A stretch of 64,000 nucleotides of DNA from Streptomyces antarcticus (GCF_026627255.1 NZ_JAPNLM010000004.1:261589-325588), one strand, 5' to 3'; shown: positions 52,656-62,024, numbered from the stretch's first letter. The notes: generated by a model not told the origin, from the letters alone. Translations and numbers: made by a program.

Positions 52656-53651
52656 ATGAAGCACGAAGCGACGGCCGCCCTGCCGAAGGCGGTCCCCGAG
52701 AAGACCGCCCCGGCCACCGCCCCCGCCCCCGTCCCTCCACCCGTCACCCCGCCCGAGCGGGCTTCCGGAGGGCGCCACGGCAGCCGCTGGACGCCCTGGC
52801 TCTACCTCGCACCCGCACTGGTCGTACTCGCCGCGCTGCTCGTCTACCCGATCTACCAGCTCGGCCTGATCTCCTTCCTCGAATACACCCAGGCCCAGGT
52901 CAGCGGCGGCGAACCCACCACCTTCAAGGGCCTCGGCAACTACCGGACCCTCTTCTCCGACAGCCAGTTCTGGGAGGTCCTGCTGGCGACCGTCGTGTTC
53001 GCCGCCGCCTGCGTGGTCACCACGCTGGGCGTCGGCTGCGCGCTCGCCGTTCTGCTGACCCGGGTCAGGGCGCTCCCCAGGCTCGCCCTGATGCTGGCCG
53101 CGCTCGGCGCGTGGGCGACGCCCGCCGTCACCGGCTCCACCGTCTGGGTCTTCCTCTTCGACCCCGACCACGGCCCGGTCAACCGCATGCTCGGCCTCGG
53201 AGACTTCTCCTGGACGTACGGACGCCACAGCGCCTTCGCACTCGTCCTCTTCGAAGTCGTCTGGTGCTCGTTCCCGTTCGTGATGGTGACCGTGTACGCG
53301 GGCATCAAGGCGATCCCCTCCGAGGTACTGGAGGCCGCCTCGCTGGACGGCGCCTCCCAGTGGCGGACCTGGCGCTCCGTCATCGCGCCGATGCTGCGGC
53401 CCATCCTCATCGTCGTCACCATCCAGTCGATCATCTGGGACTTCAAGGTCTTCACCCAGATCTACGTGATGACCGCCGGCGGGGGAATCGCCGGACAGAA
53501 CCTCGTCCTTAACGTGTACGCGTACCAGAAGGCCTTCGCGTCCTCGCAGTACAGCCTGGGCTCGGCGATCGGCATCGTCATGCTGCTGATCCTCCTGACC
53601 GTCACCCTCGTCTATCTGCGCCTCATGCGACGTCAGGGAGAAGAACTGTGA
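52656..53651 (+). CDS. Sugar ABC transporter permease, MalF/DasB-like
   Basis: A membrane protein of 331 residues with six helices after a Pro/Ala-rich N-terminus. LAPALVVLAALLVYPIYQL is helix 1; the ATPase-docking EAA loop is EVLEAASLDGASQWRTWRSV. It lies 14 bases after the binding-protein gene and overlaps the next permease by 4 bases. Together they form the membrane channel of the importer. Confidence 0.93.
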   Translation: MKHEATAALPKAVPEKTAPATAPAPVPPPVTPPERASGGRHGSRWTPWLYLAPALVVLAALLVYPIYQLGLISFLEYTQAQVSGGEPTTFKGLGNYRTLFSDSQFWEVLLATVVFAAACVVTTLGVGCALAVLLTRVRALPRLALMLAALGAWATPAVTGSTVWVFLFDPDHGPVNRMLGLGDFSWTYGRHSAFALVLFEVVWCSFPFVMVTVYAGIKAIPSEVLEAASLDGASQWRTWRSVIAPMLRPILIVVTIQSIIWDFKVFTQIYVMTAGGGIAGQNLVLNVYAYQKAFASSQYSLGSAIGIVMLLILLTVTLVYLRLMRRQGEEL

Positions 53652-54598
53652 GCCGCACCGTCACACCGGCCGTTCCCCCCACGCCCACGCCCACGACCGG
53701 GGCCGCGTCCACGACCGGGGCCGGAGCCGCCACCGGAGCCGGTGCCTCCACGGCTCCGACCGGCAGGCTCCGCGTCCGCCGCCCGTGGCGGCTGGCCGCC
53801 GAGGCGTCCGCGCTCGTCGTCGCGGTGGTCGTGGCGTTCCCGCTGTACTGGATGGTGCTCTCCGCCTTCAAACCCGCCGGTGAGATCCAGTCGACCGAGG
53901 CGCGCCCCTGGACGCTGTCCCCGTCGCTCGACTCGTTCCGCCGGGTGTTCGAGCAGCAGGAATTCGGGCGCTACTTCCTCAACAGCCTCTTCGTCGCGGG
54001 ATCCGTGGTCCTCGCGTCCGCGCTGATCGCCTTCCTCGCGGCGACGGCGGTCACCCGTTTCCGCTTCAGGTTCCGGACGACCCTGCTCATCATGTTCCTC
54101 GTCGCGCAGATGGTGCCGATCGAGGCCCTGACGATCCCGCTGTTCTTCCTGATGCGGGACACCGGCCAGCTCAACACGCTCTGGTCGCTGGTCCTGCCCC
54201 ACATCGCCTTCTCACTGCCGTTCGCCATCTGGATGCTGCGCGGCTTCGTGAAGGCGGTTCCCGAGGCGCTGGAGGAGGCCGCCTGCATCGACGGCGCGAG
54301 CCGCACGCGCTTCCTGTGGCAGATCCTCTTCCCCCTCGTCTTCCCGGGGCTCGTGGCGACGAGCGTCTTCTCCTTCATCTCCACCTGGAACGACTTCCTC
54401 TTCGCCAAGTCGTTCATCATCAGCGACACCTCCCAGTCCACCCTCCCGATGGCGCTGCTGGTGTTCTTCAAACCGGACGAGAACGACTGGGGCGGCATCA
54501 TGGCCGGCTCCACGGTGATGACGGTGCCGGTGCTGGTCTTCTTCGTACTCGTCCAACGCCGCCTGGTGTCCGGCCTCGGCGGCGCGGTGAAGGACTGA
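53648..54598 (+). CDS. Sugar ABC transporter permease, MalG/DasC-like
   Basis: A membrane protein of 316 residues starting at GTG 53648 inside the previous stop. The N-terminal 40 residues are Thr/Ala/Gly/Pro repeats; six helices follow. FPLYWMVLSAFKPAGEI and the EAA loop EALEEAACIDGASRTRFLWQ identify the MalG branch. No ATPase or hexosaminidase gene follows, unlike some chitobiose operons. Confidence 0.93.
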   Translation: MSRTVTPAVPPTPTPTTGAASTTGAGAATGAGASTAPTGRLRVRRPWRLAAEASALVVAVVVAFPLYWMVLSAFKPAGEIQSTEARPWTLSPSLDSFRRVFEQQEFGRYFLNSLFVAGSVVLASALIAFLAATAVTRFRFRFRTTLLIMFLVAQMVPIEALTIPLFFLMRDTGQLNTLWSLVLPHIAFSLPFAIWMLRGFVKAVPEALEEAACIDGASRTRFLWQILFPLVFPGLVATSVFSFISTWNDFLFAKSFIISDTSQSTLPMALLVFFKPDENDWGGIMAGSTVMTVPVLVFFVLVQRRLVSGLGGAVKD

Positions 54599-54909
54599 GC
54601 CGGGCCACCGGCCGCCGGGGTCGTTCACCCGGCCCGCCCACCGAAGTCGATCACCGGGGCGCGGCCCTGCGCCCTTCGTGCCTCCCCGCGCCCCGGTGGG
54701 CCGCCGTTGACAGCTGACCGGCCACGTGCGAAAAAGACGAGTAGGCCGTGTTCGGCCACATGTCCCCTCCTCGACGCGACGTACTACGCCTCGCGGCCCG
54801 GCCGCCACCGCGCGCCCCTGCGAACCGGGCCGAGCCCGCGCGAAGCACCTCCACGCGCACCAGCCGAACGGTCGGCATGCCACCACATACGTGAACGGAC
54901 GGCCCTCCC
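54599..54909. other. Intergenic stretch, nothing recognised
   Basis: About 310 bases between the ABC operon and the next gene. I see no coding bias, no strong hairpin and no named site. Confidence 0.5.
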
Positions 54910-55503
54910 TTGACCATGATTCCCGGATCCCGTGTCGCGGGGCGGACCTGGACGGTCCGCCTGACCGGCCACGGAGACCACACCGTCTCCGTCTCCTGCA
55001 GCGTCGAGGCGTGCCGCATGCCGCCCCGGTCGAAGGACATCGCGGCCATGCGGCGCTTCGCCGCCGAGCACGTTCGCGCGCACGCCCGGCTCGCGACGGT
55101 CCGCCCCAACGCCGCGTGTGCCTGCGGGGCCGCCGGATGCGCCTTCCACGAAGACGCCCGCGCAGCCTGTTCGGGCGCCCCGCTGCTGCTCCTCGTCCAC
55201 AACCCGGCCGTCGGCCAGGTGTGGACCCTCGCGGAGATCTGCCAGGCGTGCGCGCCCCTGATCTCGCACGTCACCGTCCTCGGCCGCTCCCGGCGCCCGG
55301 TCGCCGGCGGCGCCGTGCCGAACGCGTCCGCGTCCCCTTCCCCCTCTTCCTCCTCTTCCCCCTTCTCCTCCGGCTCCGCCCCGGCCGATCCTGGTCCGGC
55401 GCGGGTGTCCGTGCCCGGCGGGTTCTCCTCGCCCGAAGCGGCGCCCGAGGCCGTCGCCCGCCGACGCCCCCACACGGGGAACTCCCGCCGTCGGGCTCGC
55501 TGA
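54910..55503 (+). CDS. Cysteine-rich hypothetical protein
   Basis: A protein of 197 residues. The first 125 residues contain eight Cys (VSCSVEACRM, CACGAAGCAF, ARAACSGA, EICQACAP) with several His, suggesting two metal sites, and WTVRLTGHGDHTVSVSC at the start. The remainder is a Ser/Pro-rich disordered tail. The start is TTG 54910 or ATG 54916; the ribosome site is poor for both. It resembles an unnamed Streptomyces family and has no signal peptide. Confidence 0.7.
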   Translation: MTMIPGSRVAGRTWTVRLTGHGDHTVSVSCSVEACRMPPRSKDIAAMRRFAAEHVRAHARLATVRPNAACACGAAGCAFHEDARAACSGAPLLLLVHNPAVGQVWTLAEICQACAPLISHVTVLGRSRRPVAGGAVPNASASPSPSSSSSPFSSGSAPADPGPARVSVPGGFSSPEAAPEAVARRRPHTGNSRRRAR

Positions 55504-55528
55504 CCTCGGGCCGGCGAGCACGACGGCG

Positions 55529-56899
55529 CTACGGGGGTGTGCCGTCGTCGGCCTGCCGGGGGATGTCCGTGCCGTGGTGCCCGTGGCCGGGCCCGTCCCC
55601 GCCCCCTGTCTCCGGGCCGGTCCCGCCCTTGTTCCCGGCGGCGGGCTCGATGGTGTCCGGCGCGGCGGTTCCCGAGGCGCCGCGCGACCTGAGGTATCCG
55701 ATCACGGTGTTGCCGACGGCCACGAGCGGCACCGCCACGACGGCCCCGCCGATCCCCGCGACGGTGGCGCCGGTGGCGACGGCGAGGACCACGGCCAGCG
55801 GATGGACCCGTACGGCCCGTCCGAGGATGAACGGCTGGAGCACGTGTCCCTCGATCTGCTGCACCACGAGCACGATCACCAGCGCCATGAGCGCGGTGAA
55901 GACTCCCTGGGTGACGAGGGCGACGACGACCGCCAGCGCGCCCGAGGCGACCGCACCGACCAGCGGCACGAAGGACGCGAGGAAGATCAGGACGGCGATG
56001 GGCACGGCGAGCGGCACGTCGAGGATGTAGATGCCGACACCGATGAACACGGCGTCGATCAGGGCGACGATGACGGTTCCGCGGACGTACGCGGTGAGCG
56101 TCCGCCAGGCGCGCGGCCCGGCTCCCGCCAGACCCGGACGGGCCGAGGACGGGACCAGCTTGAGCGTCCAGTCCCAGATGCGCGCGCCGTCGTAGAGCAG
56201 GAAGAGGGTGCAGAACATGGCCAGCAGCAGGCCGGTGAGGCCTTCGACCAGTACGGTCACGCCCTGCAGACCGGTGGAGGTGATCGCGCTCGTGCTGGTG
56301 CCGATGCTGTCGCTCAGCCGGTCGGCGACGTCGTTGATCTGCCCTTCCGTGACGTGCAGCGGGCTGTCGACGAGCCACTGTTTGAGCTCGCCGATGCCCT
56401 CCTGAACCCGGCCGGAGAGGGTGTCGAGGTTGTCGAGCACCTGCCAGACGACGAACCATCCGACGAGTCCGAGGACGACGAACCCGCACACGGCGGTCAG
56501 CGCGGTGGCCACCCCGCGCGGCACGCCGCGCCGCTGGAGCCGTGCGACGGTCGGCTGGAGCAGCGCGGTGATCAGGAGGGAGACCGCGAAGGCGAGCACG
56601 ACCAGCCGCACCGCGCCGATCACCCGCATCAGCACCCAGACGGTGGCGGCCAGCACCAGGAGCCGCCAGCCGGCCTCGGCGGCCACGCGCACGCCCCACG
56701 GCACCGCGTCGGCGGCGTCCCGGGCCGCGATGCGGTCCGAACGCCGCTCCTCGACCTGGATGGCGTCGTCCCACGCCTCGACGTACTCCGCTTCCTGGCG
56801 GGCCTGGAGCCGGGCACGGCGGTCACTTATGCCCGCGACACCCGCCTTGGCCCGGCCGAGCCATCCGTCCGGGCCGAGCGATCGAGGTGGATTCACCAC
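55529..56899 (-). CDS. AI-2E family transporter (PerM-like)
   Basis: A membrane protein of 456 residues. After a charged 80-residue N-terminus come helices at WRLLVLAATVWVLMRVI and LVVLAFAVSLLITALLQPTV, then a large amphipathic segment, FLLYDGARIWDWTLKLVP, YVRGTVIVALIDAVFIGVGI and the late VVQQIEGHVLQPFILGRAV, all typical of the AI-2E/PerM family. Members export small molecules or ions (some are Na+/H+ antiporters). GTG 56899 follows AAGGAA. The tail is Gly/His-rich. Confidence 0.9.
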   Translation of the reverse strand: MVNPPRSLGPDGWLGRAKAGVAGISDRRARLQARQEAEYVEAWDDAIQVEERRSDRIAARDAADAVPWGVRVAAEAGWRLLVLAATVWVLMRVIGAVRLVVLAFAVSLLITALLQPTVARLQRRGVPRGVATALTAVCGFVVLGLVGWFVVWQVLDNLDTLSGRVQEGIGELKQWLVDSPLHVTEGQINDVADRLSDSIGTSTSAITSTGLQGVTVLVEGLTGLLLAMFCTLFLLYDGARIWDWTLKLVPSSARPGLAGAGPRAWRTLTAYVRGTVIVALIDAVFIGVGIYILDVPLAVPIAVLIFLASFVPLVGAVASGALAVVVALVTQGVFTALMALVIVLVVQQIEGHVLQPFILGRAVRVHPLAVVLAVATGATVAGIGGAVVAVPLVAVGNTVIGYLRSRGASGTAAPDTIEPAAGNKGGTGPETGGGDGPGHGHHGTDIPRQADDGTPP

Positions 56900-56966
56900 G
56901 GATTCCTTCTTTTCGTTTCGTTGCGAACTGCATGCCGGAAACCGTGATCGGCTCCCGGGCGCCGAC

Positions 56967-57044
56967 GCGACGGCCGACTCCAGCGCGGTCTCGCGACGGC
57001 CGACTCCAGGGCGGTCTCGCGACGGCCGACTCCAGGGCGGTCTC
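56967..57044. repeat. Three 26-bp tandem repeats
   Basis: Three consecutive 26-bp units beginning GCGACGGCCGACTCCAG and ending GCGGTCTC, with a single base difference in the first. They lie between the AI-2E gene start and a small membrane-peptide gene. Confidence 0.9.
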
Positions 57045-57096
57045 CAGTGGCCCGGGCAGTTGCCGGGGCCACCCGGTCAGCGCCGTCGCCGGAGGG

Positions 57097-57183
57097 TCAC
57101 CTTCCGCCGCTCCGGGCGAACTCGCGGAACAGGACGGCCAGAGCAACAGCCATGACCAGCAGATGCACCCATGCCTGGTTCAC
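57097..57183 (-). CDS. 28-residue membrane peptide
   Basis: GTG 57183 is preceded at 5-6 bases by GCGAGGAGG, an almost perfect ribosome site. The peptide has one hydrophobic helix (AWVHLLVMAVALAVLF) and a basic end (REFARSGGR), so a single-pass inner-membrane protein is expected. It lies about 200 bases upstream of the AI-2E transporter start on the same strand, with tandem repeats between. It could be a transporter accessory peptide. Family unknown. Confidence 0.6.
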   Translation of the reverse strand: MNQAWVHLLVMAVALAVLFREFARSGGR

Positions 57184-57554
57184 CGCAACCTCCTCGCTGG
57201 GGCGGGCTGCGCGCCACGCCCGTAACCGGCTGCCCCGCGCGTACGGACGACTGCCCGTGTCGCCGGAGCGGACCGCCTGCCGATCCGCCGCCGGACGGCG
57301 ATCCCTCGACTCGACGCTGTGCAGCACGAGTGCCCCCGATGCGCCGCCTTACGCGCCGCCCGCTCGGAAGCCCGCCCGGGACGGCTGCCTCACAGGAGCC
57401 GTCGGCCGGGCCCGCGCAAAACGGCCTGCGCGGGGCACACGCCCATGGACCAGGCGCGCCCGGCCTCCCCGCGCACCGGACGGCGGCTGCCGGACGCGTC
57501 GGCGGCCGAGCGCCTGCCGCCCCCCTGGACCCCGCCGGAAACCGGAGAGACCCG
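57184..57554. other. Intergenic stretch before the deoxyribosyltransferase gene
   Basis: About 370 bases with no convincing gene on either strand. It should contain divergent promoters for the membrane peptide and the next gene; none could be fixed. Confidence 0.45.
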
Positions 57555-58055
57555 ATGACCGTGACCCCGTACCTCGTCTACGCCCGCGAACCCCTCCCGG
57601 CTGCCGGGCCCAGTGTCTTCCTCGCCGGGCCCACCCCGCGCGCCGACCAGCCCGCCCCGTCCTGGCGGCCCGACGCGATCGGGGAACTCGCCGCCCAGTG
57701 GGCGGGCCCGCAGCGGCTGACCGTACTGAGCCCGGAGTCCCGGGGAGGGGTCCGCGCCGCCGACTACGACGACCAGGTCGACTGGGAGACCGACGCCCGC
57801 CGGCACGCCGACGCGATCCTCTTCTGGATCCCCCGCGACCTCGCGTCCCTTCCCGGCTTCACCACCAACGTCGAGTTCGGCCTCGACGTCGGCACGGGCC
57901 GGGCCGTCCTCGGTTGTCCGCCCGACTGCCCCAACCCCGAACGCAATCGCTACCTCATTCACGTCGCCCGCCGCCACGGCGTCCCGGTCCGGGAGACCCT
58001 GCACGACACCGTGGCCGCCGCGCTCACCCTTCTCACGGCTCGGACCGCCGGATAG
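57555..58055 (+). CDS. Nucleoside 2-deoxyribosyltransferase-like protein
   Basis: A protein of 166 residues with a Rossmann-like fold: VFLAGPTPRADQPAPSWRPD, then VDWETDARRHADAILFWIPR and FTTNVEFGLDVGTGRAVLG, the catalytic Glu/Asp-containing motifs of the family. It fits the short nucleoside deoxyribosyltransferase-like group that may also act as a nucleotide hydrolase. ATG 57555 follows GGAGAG. No nucleoside genes are nearby. Confidence 0.82.
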   Translation: MTVTPYLVYAREPLPAAGPSVFLAGPTPRADQPAPSWRPDAIGELAAQWAGPQRLTVLSPESRGGVRAADYDDQVDWETDARRHADAILFWIPRDLASLPGFTTNVEFGLDVGTGRAVLGCPPDCPNPERNRYLIHVARRHGVPVRETLHDTVAAALTLLTARTAG

Positions 58056-58067
58056 GCCGTGACGGTC

Positions 58068-58116
58068 GGTCGCCGGTCGCCGGTCGCCGGTCGCCGGTTG
58101 CCGGTCGCCGGTCGGG
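58068..58116. repeat. Heptanucleotide tandem repeat
   Basis: About seven tandem units of GGTCGCC (one with a T substitution) in the gap between the deoxyribosyltransferase-like gene and the convergent peptidase gene. Confidence 0.85.
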
Positions 58117-58158
58117 CCGGTCGGGCCGTTCGGGCCGAGGCCGCGGGCCGGACGTGAT

Positions 58159-59268
58159 TCAGGCAGGCGGGGAGGGCCGTCTGGCGTCCACCAGTGCGGC
58201 CACGAGATGCGCCCGCTCGGCCATCGAGGCGATCACCAGGTACTCGTGGTCGGCGTGGGCGCCGCCGCCGACGGCCCCGAGGCCGTCGAGGGTCGGTACG
58301 CCGAGCGCGGCCGTGAAGTTGCCGTCGCTGCCTCCGCCGACCGCCCTGCCCTCGAGGCCGGGAAGCAGGCGTCCGGCCAGTGCGAAGAGCTCGGCCGATG
58401 CGGACTCGGGCATCGGGGGCCGGCCGATGCCGCCCCGTACGGTGATCCTCGCCCCGTCGAGACGCGGAGTCAGTGCCGCGAACGCGGACTCGATCCGTTC
58501 GGTCTCGTCGGCCGACTCGACCCGTACGTCGACGGTGACGGTCGCCTCCGCGGGAACGACGTTGTCCAGGGTTCCCGCGGACGCGACGGTCGGGGTGACG
58601 GTCGTGCCGACGTCGGGGCGGCCGAGTCCTGCGATGGCCAGTACCTGGTGTGACGCCTCGACCAGGGCGTTCACGCCGGCCGCGGGCTCGAGGCCCGCGT
58701 GTGACGCCCGGCCCGCGATGGAGACCTCGAACGTGCCGCAGCCCTTGCGGCCCGTCTTGAGACCCCCGCCGTCGGCAGCTCCCTCGAGTACGAGCACGGT
58801 TCCGCAGGCAAGGGCCCGTTCCTCGATGAGGGCGCGCGAGGTGCGCGAGCCGACCTCCTCGTCGGCGGACACCAGGATCTCCACGCCTGACAGGTCGTCG
58901 AGAGTCGCCAGGCCGTGCACGGCCTGCACGAGACCGCCGAGCATGTCGAAGACGCCGGGTCCGGTCACGTGCCCGTCCCGCACGGTGAACGGGCGTCGCT
59001 CAAGGGTGCCGAGCGGGAACACGGTGTCGTGGTGACCGAGGATCAGGACGTGGGGCTCGCCCCCGGCCGACCAGTGGACGTGCGGCCCGGCTTCGCTCTC
59101 CACCAGCTCGGCGTGCCCGCCCAGGCGGCTCTCGATGACGGCGGCGACGGCTTTGGCCGAGGACGTCAGGGCGTCGGCGTCGCGCGAGGGGGACTCGACC
59201 TCGACGAGCGTCCGGAGGTCCTCGATCATCGCGTCCACACTCACGCCGGCGGCCTTTTGCATGCTCAT
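58159..59268 (-). CDS. M20-family metallopeptidase (glutamate carboxypeptidase-like)
   Basis: A protein of 369 residues. Zinc ligands are visible: the His of LGHHDTVFP, the bridging Asp in GPGVFDMLGG, the catalytic Glu-Glu in SADEEVGSRTS and the last His in GGGAHADHEYL. The dimerisation domain (FEVSIAGRASHAGLEPAAGV) is present. It probably removes a C-terminal Glu or similar residue, as Pseudomonas CPG2 does. ATG 59268 is used; ATG 59262 is possible. There is no signal peptide, so it is cytosolic. Confidence 0.9.
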   Translation of the reverse strand: MSMQKAAGVSVDAMIEDLRTLVEVESPSRDADALTSSAKAVAAVIESRLGGHAELVESEAGPHVHWSAGGEPHVLILGHHDTVFPLGTLERRPFTVRDGHVTGPGVFDMLGGLVQAVHGLATLDDLSGVEILVSADEEVGSRTSRALIEERALACGTVLVLEGAADGGGLKTGRKGCGTFEVSIAGRASHAGLEPAAGVNALVEASHQVLAIAGLGRPDVGTTVTPTVASAGTLDNVVPAEATVTVDVRVESADETERIESAFAALTPRLDGARITVRGGIGRPPMPESASAELFALAGRLLPGLEGRAVGGGSDGNFTAALGVPTLDGLGAVGGGAHADHEYLVIASMAERAHLVAALVDARRPSPPA

Positions 59269-59443
59269 GCCGAAAGGGTAGCGGGCGGGCCCGCCCCGTT
59301 CGGCGGCGGTCGGCCGGCGTACGGATCACCGCCTCGTGCGGCGTCTCTCCATGAACACGCCGAGGGCGGCACACGCCACGAACGCGACCGTGAGGACGCC
59401 CCGGAGGGCCACCGCGCCCCGGCGGCGGCCGGTACCCGCGGTC

Positions 59444-61729
59444 TCAGCGCCAGGACGGGTGACCCTCGGAGGCGCCGTCGGCGGTGAGGGCGCGTTCGCC
59501 GGTCTTGTCCGCGCGGATGGCCCAGACCACCGGCTTCTCGTACGGGCCGCGGACGAAGGCGACCCAGCCGCCGTCGACGGACCAGGCCGGGTCCATCTCG
59601 TGCGCACCGGTGGCCACCAGGGCGCGGTCGTCGGCTCCGTCCGCGGCCACGAGACGGATGTCGCCCTGGGTGCCCTGGCCGGAGGTGCCCGCGGTGTAGG
59701 CGAAGGTACTGCCGTCCGGGGACCACACGGGGTCGAGCGCCGGGTGGGGCAGCCTCGTCACCTGCTCGGGGGCGCGGCCCGGTGCCGCCGGGTCGACCAG
59801 GTGGATCTGCCAGTTCTCGGGCTCGGTCTGCAGGCAGACGGCGATGCGTTTGCCGTCCGGCGACCACGCCGGATCCTCGACCGGGCCGGTGCCCGCGGTG
59901 AGTTGCTGAGCGGCGCCGTCGGAGACGTTCACCGCGAACAGCTGCTGGACGCCGTCCTTCTTTCGCAGCACGGCGAGCCGGGTGCCGTCCGGCGACCACG
60001 TCACCCTGCCGCCTGCGATGGGGGCGATCCGCCGCGCGTTCGAGCCGTCGGCGTTCGCCGTCCAGACGGACGCCCCCTCGGACGTGGTCCGCGTGAAGGC
60101 GAACGACGTGCGGTCGGGGGACCACTGGGGCAGGACGTCGCAGGCCCTCCCCGGGACGAGCCGGCGGGGCGTGTCCGTCGCCGCGTCGCGGCGTGAGATC
60201 ACGCCGTGACACGTCGCGGGCCAGCCGGGGGCGGTGTCCTGACGGATCAGAAGCGGGTCGGTCGGGAAGGGTGCCGGAGTCGGCGCGGCGCTGCCGCTGG
60301 GGGTGGGAGTGGGGGCACCCGGCTTGGCACCGTCGTCGGAGGACCCGTTCCAGGGTTGCCAGAGGAACAGGCCCCCGATCGCGAGAGCGGCCAGGAGCGC
60401 CGCCCCGACCACCGCGCGGCGGCCGCGCCGGGGTCCGGCCCTGCCCCGGACCGCAGGCCGCTCCGTGTCCGGCCCGCCGGGCACGGTGACGGCCTGCCAC
60501 GCGTCCGCGCCGCCGGGACCGTGTCCGGGGTCGGCGCCGGGTCCGGACACGGGTCCGGCCGAGGAACCGCTCGCGGGGACGGGTACGGGGACGGATCCGG
60601 GTACGTCGGTCGCGGTGGGGGCCGGAGCGGCCGCACCGGCCGGTCGGCCGGCGGACCCGGACCCGGACCCGGACCCGGAGCCGGTCGCCGTGGTCGCGGG
60701 GCGCGTGGGTCGCGTACGGGGGTCGGGAGTGGCCGGAGCGCCGGCCCGCGGATCGGGTGTGGCCGTGGCCGCGGTCTGCGGGGTCGTCGCGGGGACTTCC
60801 GGCGCCGGTACGGGCCACGGGGTGTCCGGCCCGTCCCGTACGTCAGCCGTACCCGGCTGCTCCGCCGGGTCGTGCCGCGGGAGCAGCTGCGTGGCCTCGT
60901 CCGGCAGCCAGCCGTCACCGGCCGGGTGGCGGACCGTCAGCCGGCCGAGGAACGCCGTCGGGGTGGGCCGCGCCCCGGGGTCCTTGGACAGACAGGCGGC
61001 GATGGCCTCGCGGAGTTCGTCGGGGATGGCGGCCAGGTCCGGTTCCTCGTGCACGACCTTGTAGTGCCGGGCCGCCGACGGGCCGTCGCCGAAGGGGGAG
61101 CAGCCCGCGGCCTGGGCGAGCACCACTCCCAGGGCGAACATGTCCACCGCGGGAGTGACGATGCCACTGGTGAGCTGCTCCGGCGCCAGGAATCCCGGCG
61201 TGCCGATCTGCAGCCCGGTCTGGGTCAGCGCCGTCCCGTCGAGAGCGCGCGCGATGCCGAAGTCGATGACGCGCGGCCCGTCCTCGGCGACGATGATGTT
61301 CGCGGGTTTGAGGTCGCGGTGGATCACCCCGGCCCGGTGGATCGCCTCCAGTGCCTCGGCGAGACCGGCGGCCAGGACCGTCAGCGTGTCCACGGGGAGC
61401 GCCCCGACGCGGGCGAGGACCGCTTGCAGGGTGGGGCCCGGTACGAAGGCCGTCACCAGCCAGGCCGGATCGCCTTCCGGCTCTGCGTCGACGACCGGCG
61501 CCGTGTGGAATCCGCCGACCCGCCGGGCGGCCGCCACCTCGGCGGCGAACCGGCGCTTGAAGCCGGGCTCCGTGCTCAGCTCGGGACGTACGACCTTGAC
61601 GGCCACCGCGCGGCCGGACCGGGAACGGCCCAGGTAGACCACGCCCATGCCCCCCTGGCCGAGCCGTCCCACCAGCCGATAGCGGCCCTCGCCTACCGAG
61701 ATGGGATCGCCCGTTTCGAGCGGCTTCAT
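59444..61729 (-). CDS. Membrane Ser/Thr kinase with extracytoplasmic TolB-like beta-propeller
   Basis: A protein of 761 residues. The kinase domain (15-275) has GQGGMGVVY, VAVKVV, IHRDLKPANI and VIDFGIA. A Pro/Thr/Gly linker of about 170 residues, including Gly-Ser repeats, precedes one transmembrane helix at about 445-465 (AVVGAALLAALAIGGLFLW). The outer part (500-761) holds repeated blades with WSPDG (VTWSPDGTRLA, PAWSPDGKRI, PVWSPDGSTF), a WD40/TolB-type propeller likely to bind protein or glycan. ATG 61729 follows GGGGGAA. Just past its stop, the frame at 59326-59440 has a hydrophobic segment but no start signal. Confidence 0.92.
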   Translation of the reverse strand: MKPLETGDPISVGEGRYRLVGRLGQGGMGVVYLGRSRSGRAVAVKVVRPELSTEPGFKRRFAAEVAAARRVGGFHTAPVVDAEPEGDPAWLVTAFVPGPTLQAVLARVGALPVDTLTVLAAGLAEALEAIHRAGVIHRDLKPANIIVAEDGPRVIDFGIARALDGTALTQTGLQIGTPGFLAPEQLTSGIVTPAVDMFALGVVLAQAAGCSPFGDGPSAARHYKVVHEEPDLAAIPDELREAIAACLSKDPGARPTPTAFLGRLTVRHPAGDGWLPDEATQLLPRHDPAEQPGTADVRDGPDTPWPVPAPEVPATTPQTAATATPDPRAGAPATPDPRTRPTRPATTATGSGSGSGSGSAGRPAGAAAPAPTATDVPGSVPVPVPASGSSAGPVSGPGADPGHGPGGADAWQAVTVPGGPDTERPAVRGRAGPRRGRRAVVGAALLAALAIGGLFLWQPWNGSSDDGAKPGAPTPTPSGSAAPTPAPFPTDPLLIRQDTAPGWPATCHGVISRRDAATDTPRRLVPGRACDVLPQWSPDRTSFAFTRTTSEGASVWTANADGSNARRIAPIAGGRVTWSPDGTRLAVLRKKDGVQQLFAVNVSDGAAQQLTAGTGPVEDPAWSPDGKRIAVCLQTEPENWQIHLVDPAAPGRAPEQVTRLPHPALDPVWSPDGSTFAYTAGTSGQGTQGDIRLVAADGADDRALVATGAHEMDPAWSVDGGWVAFVRGPYEKPVVWAIRADKTGERALTADGASEGHPSWR

Positions 61730-62024
61730 GTTTCCCCCGTTTCGAACCCCGTGCCGTGACAGCATCTCCCTACCTGCCGCGCCGCGTACCCGTCAAGCGG
61801 AGCCGTGCGGTCCTCGGTGTGGGTCGTGGGGCAGCGGCGTGCGGGCTGGCGCAGCCGGTGTGCCCGGCGCCCGACCGGGGTCGGTCCAGGGCTCGACGGG
61901 ATCCGGTCGCTCCGCCACGGGGAACCGGCCGCGGCGACTTCCGGTCACGGCTCGTCGGGGCAGCCGGTCGGGGCAGCCGGTCGGGGCTCGGTGGCGGTGC
62001 TGGTCGGGGCTCGGCGGTAGCCGG
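61730..62024. repeat. Intergenic region with imperfect CAGCCGGTCGGGG repeats
   Basis: Two perfect copies of CAGCCGGTCGGGG at 61961-61986 are followed by several GGTCGGGGCTCGG-like variants to about 62030. Otherwise I see nothing in this 295-base gap between the sortase stop and the kinase start. Confidence 0.6.

Noticed and set aside
59326..59443. Small hydrophobic frame downstream of the propeller kinase
   Set aside because: It has a plausible helix (LTVAFVACAALGVF) but no start codon with a ribosome site; not supported as a gene.
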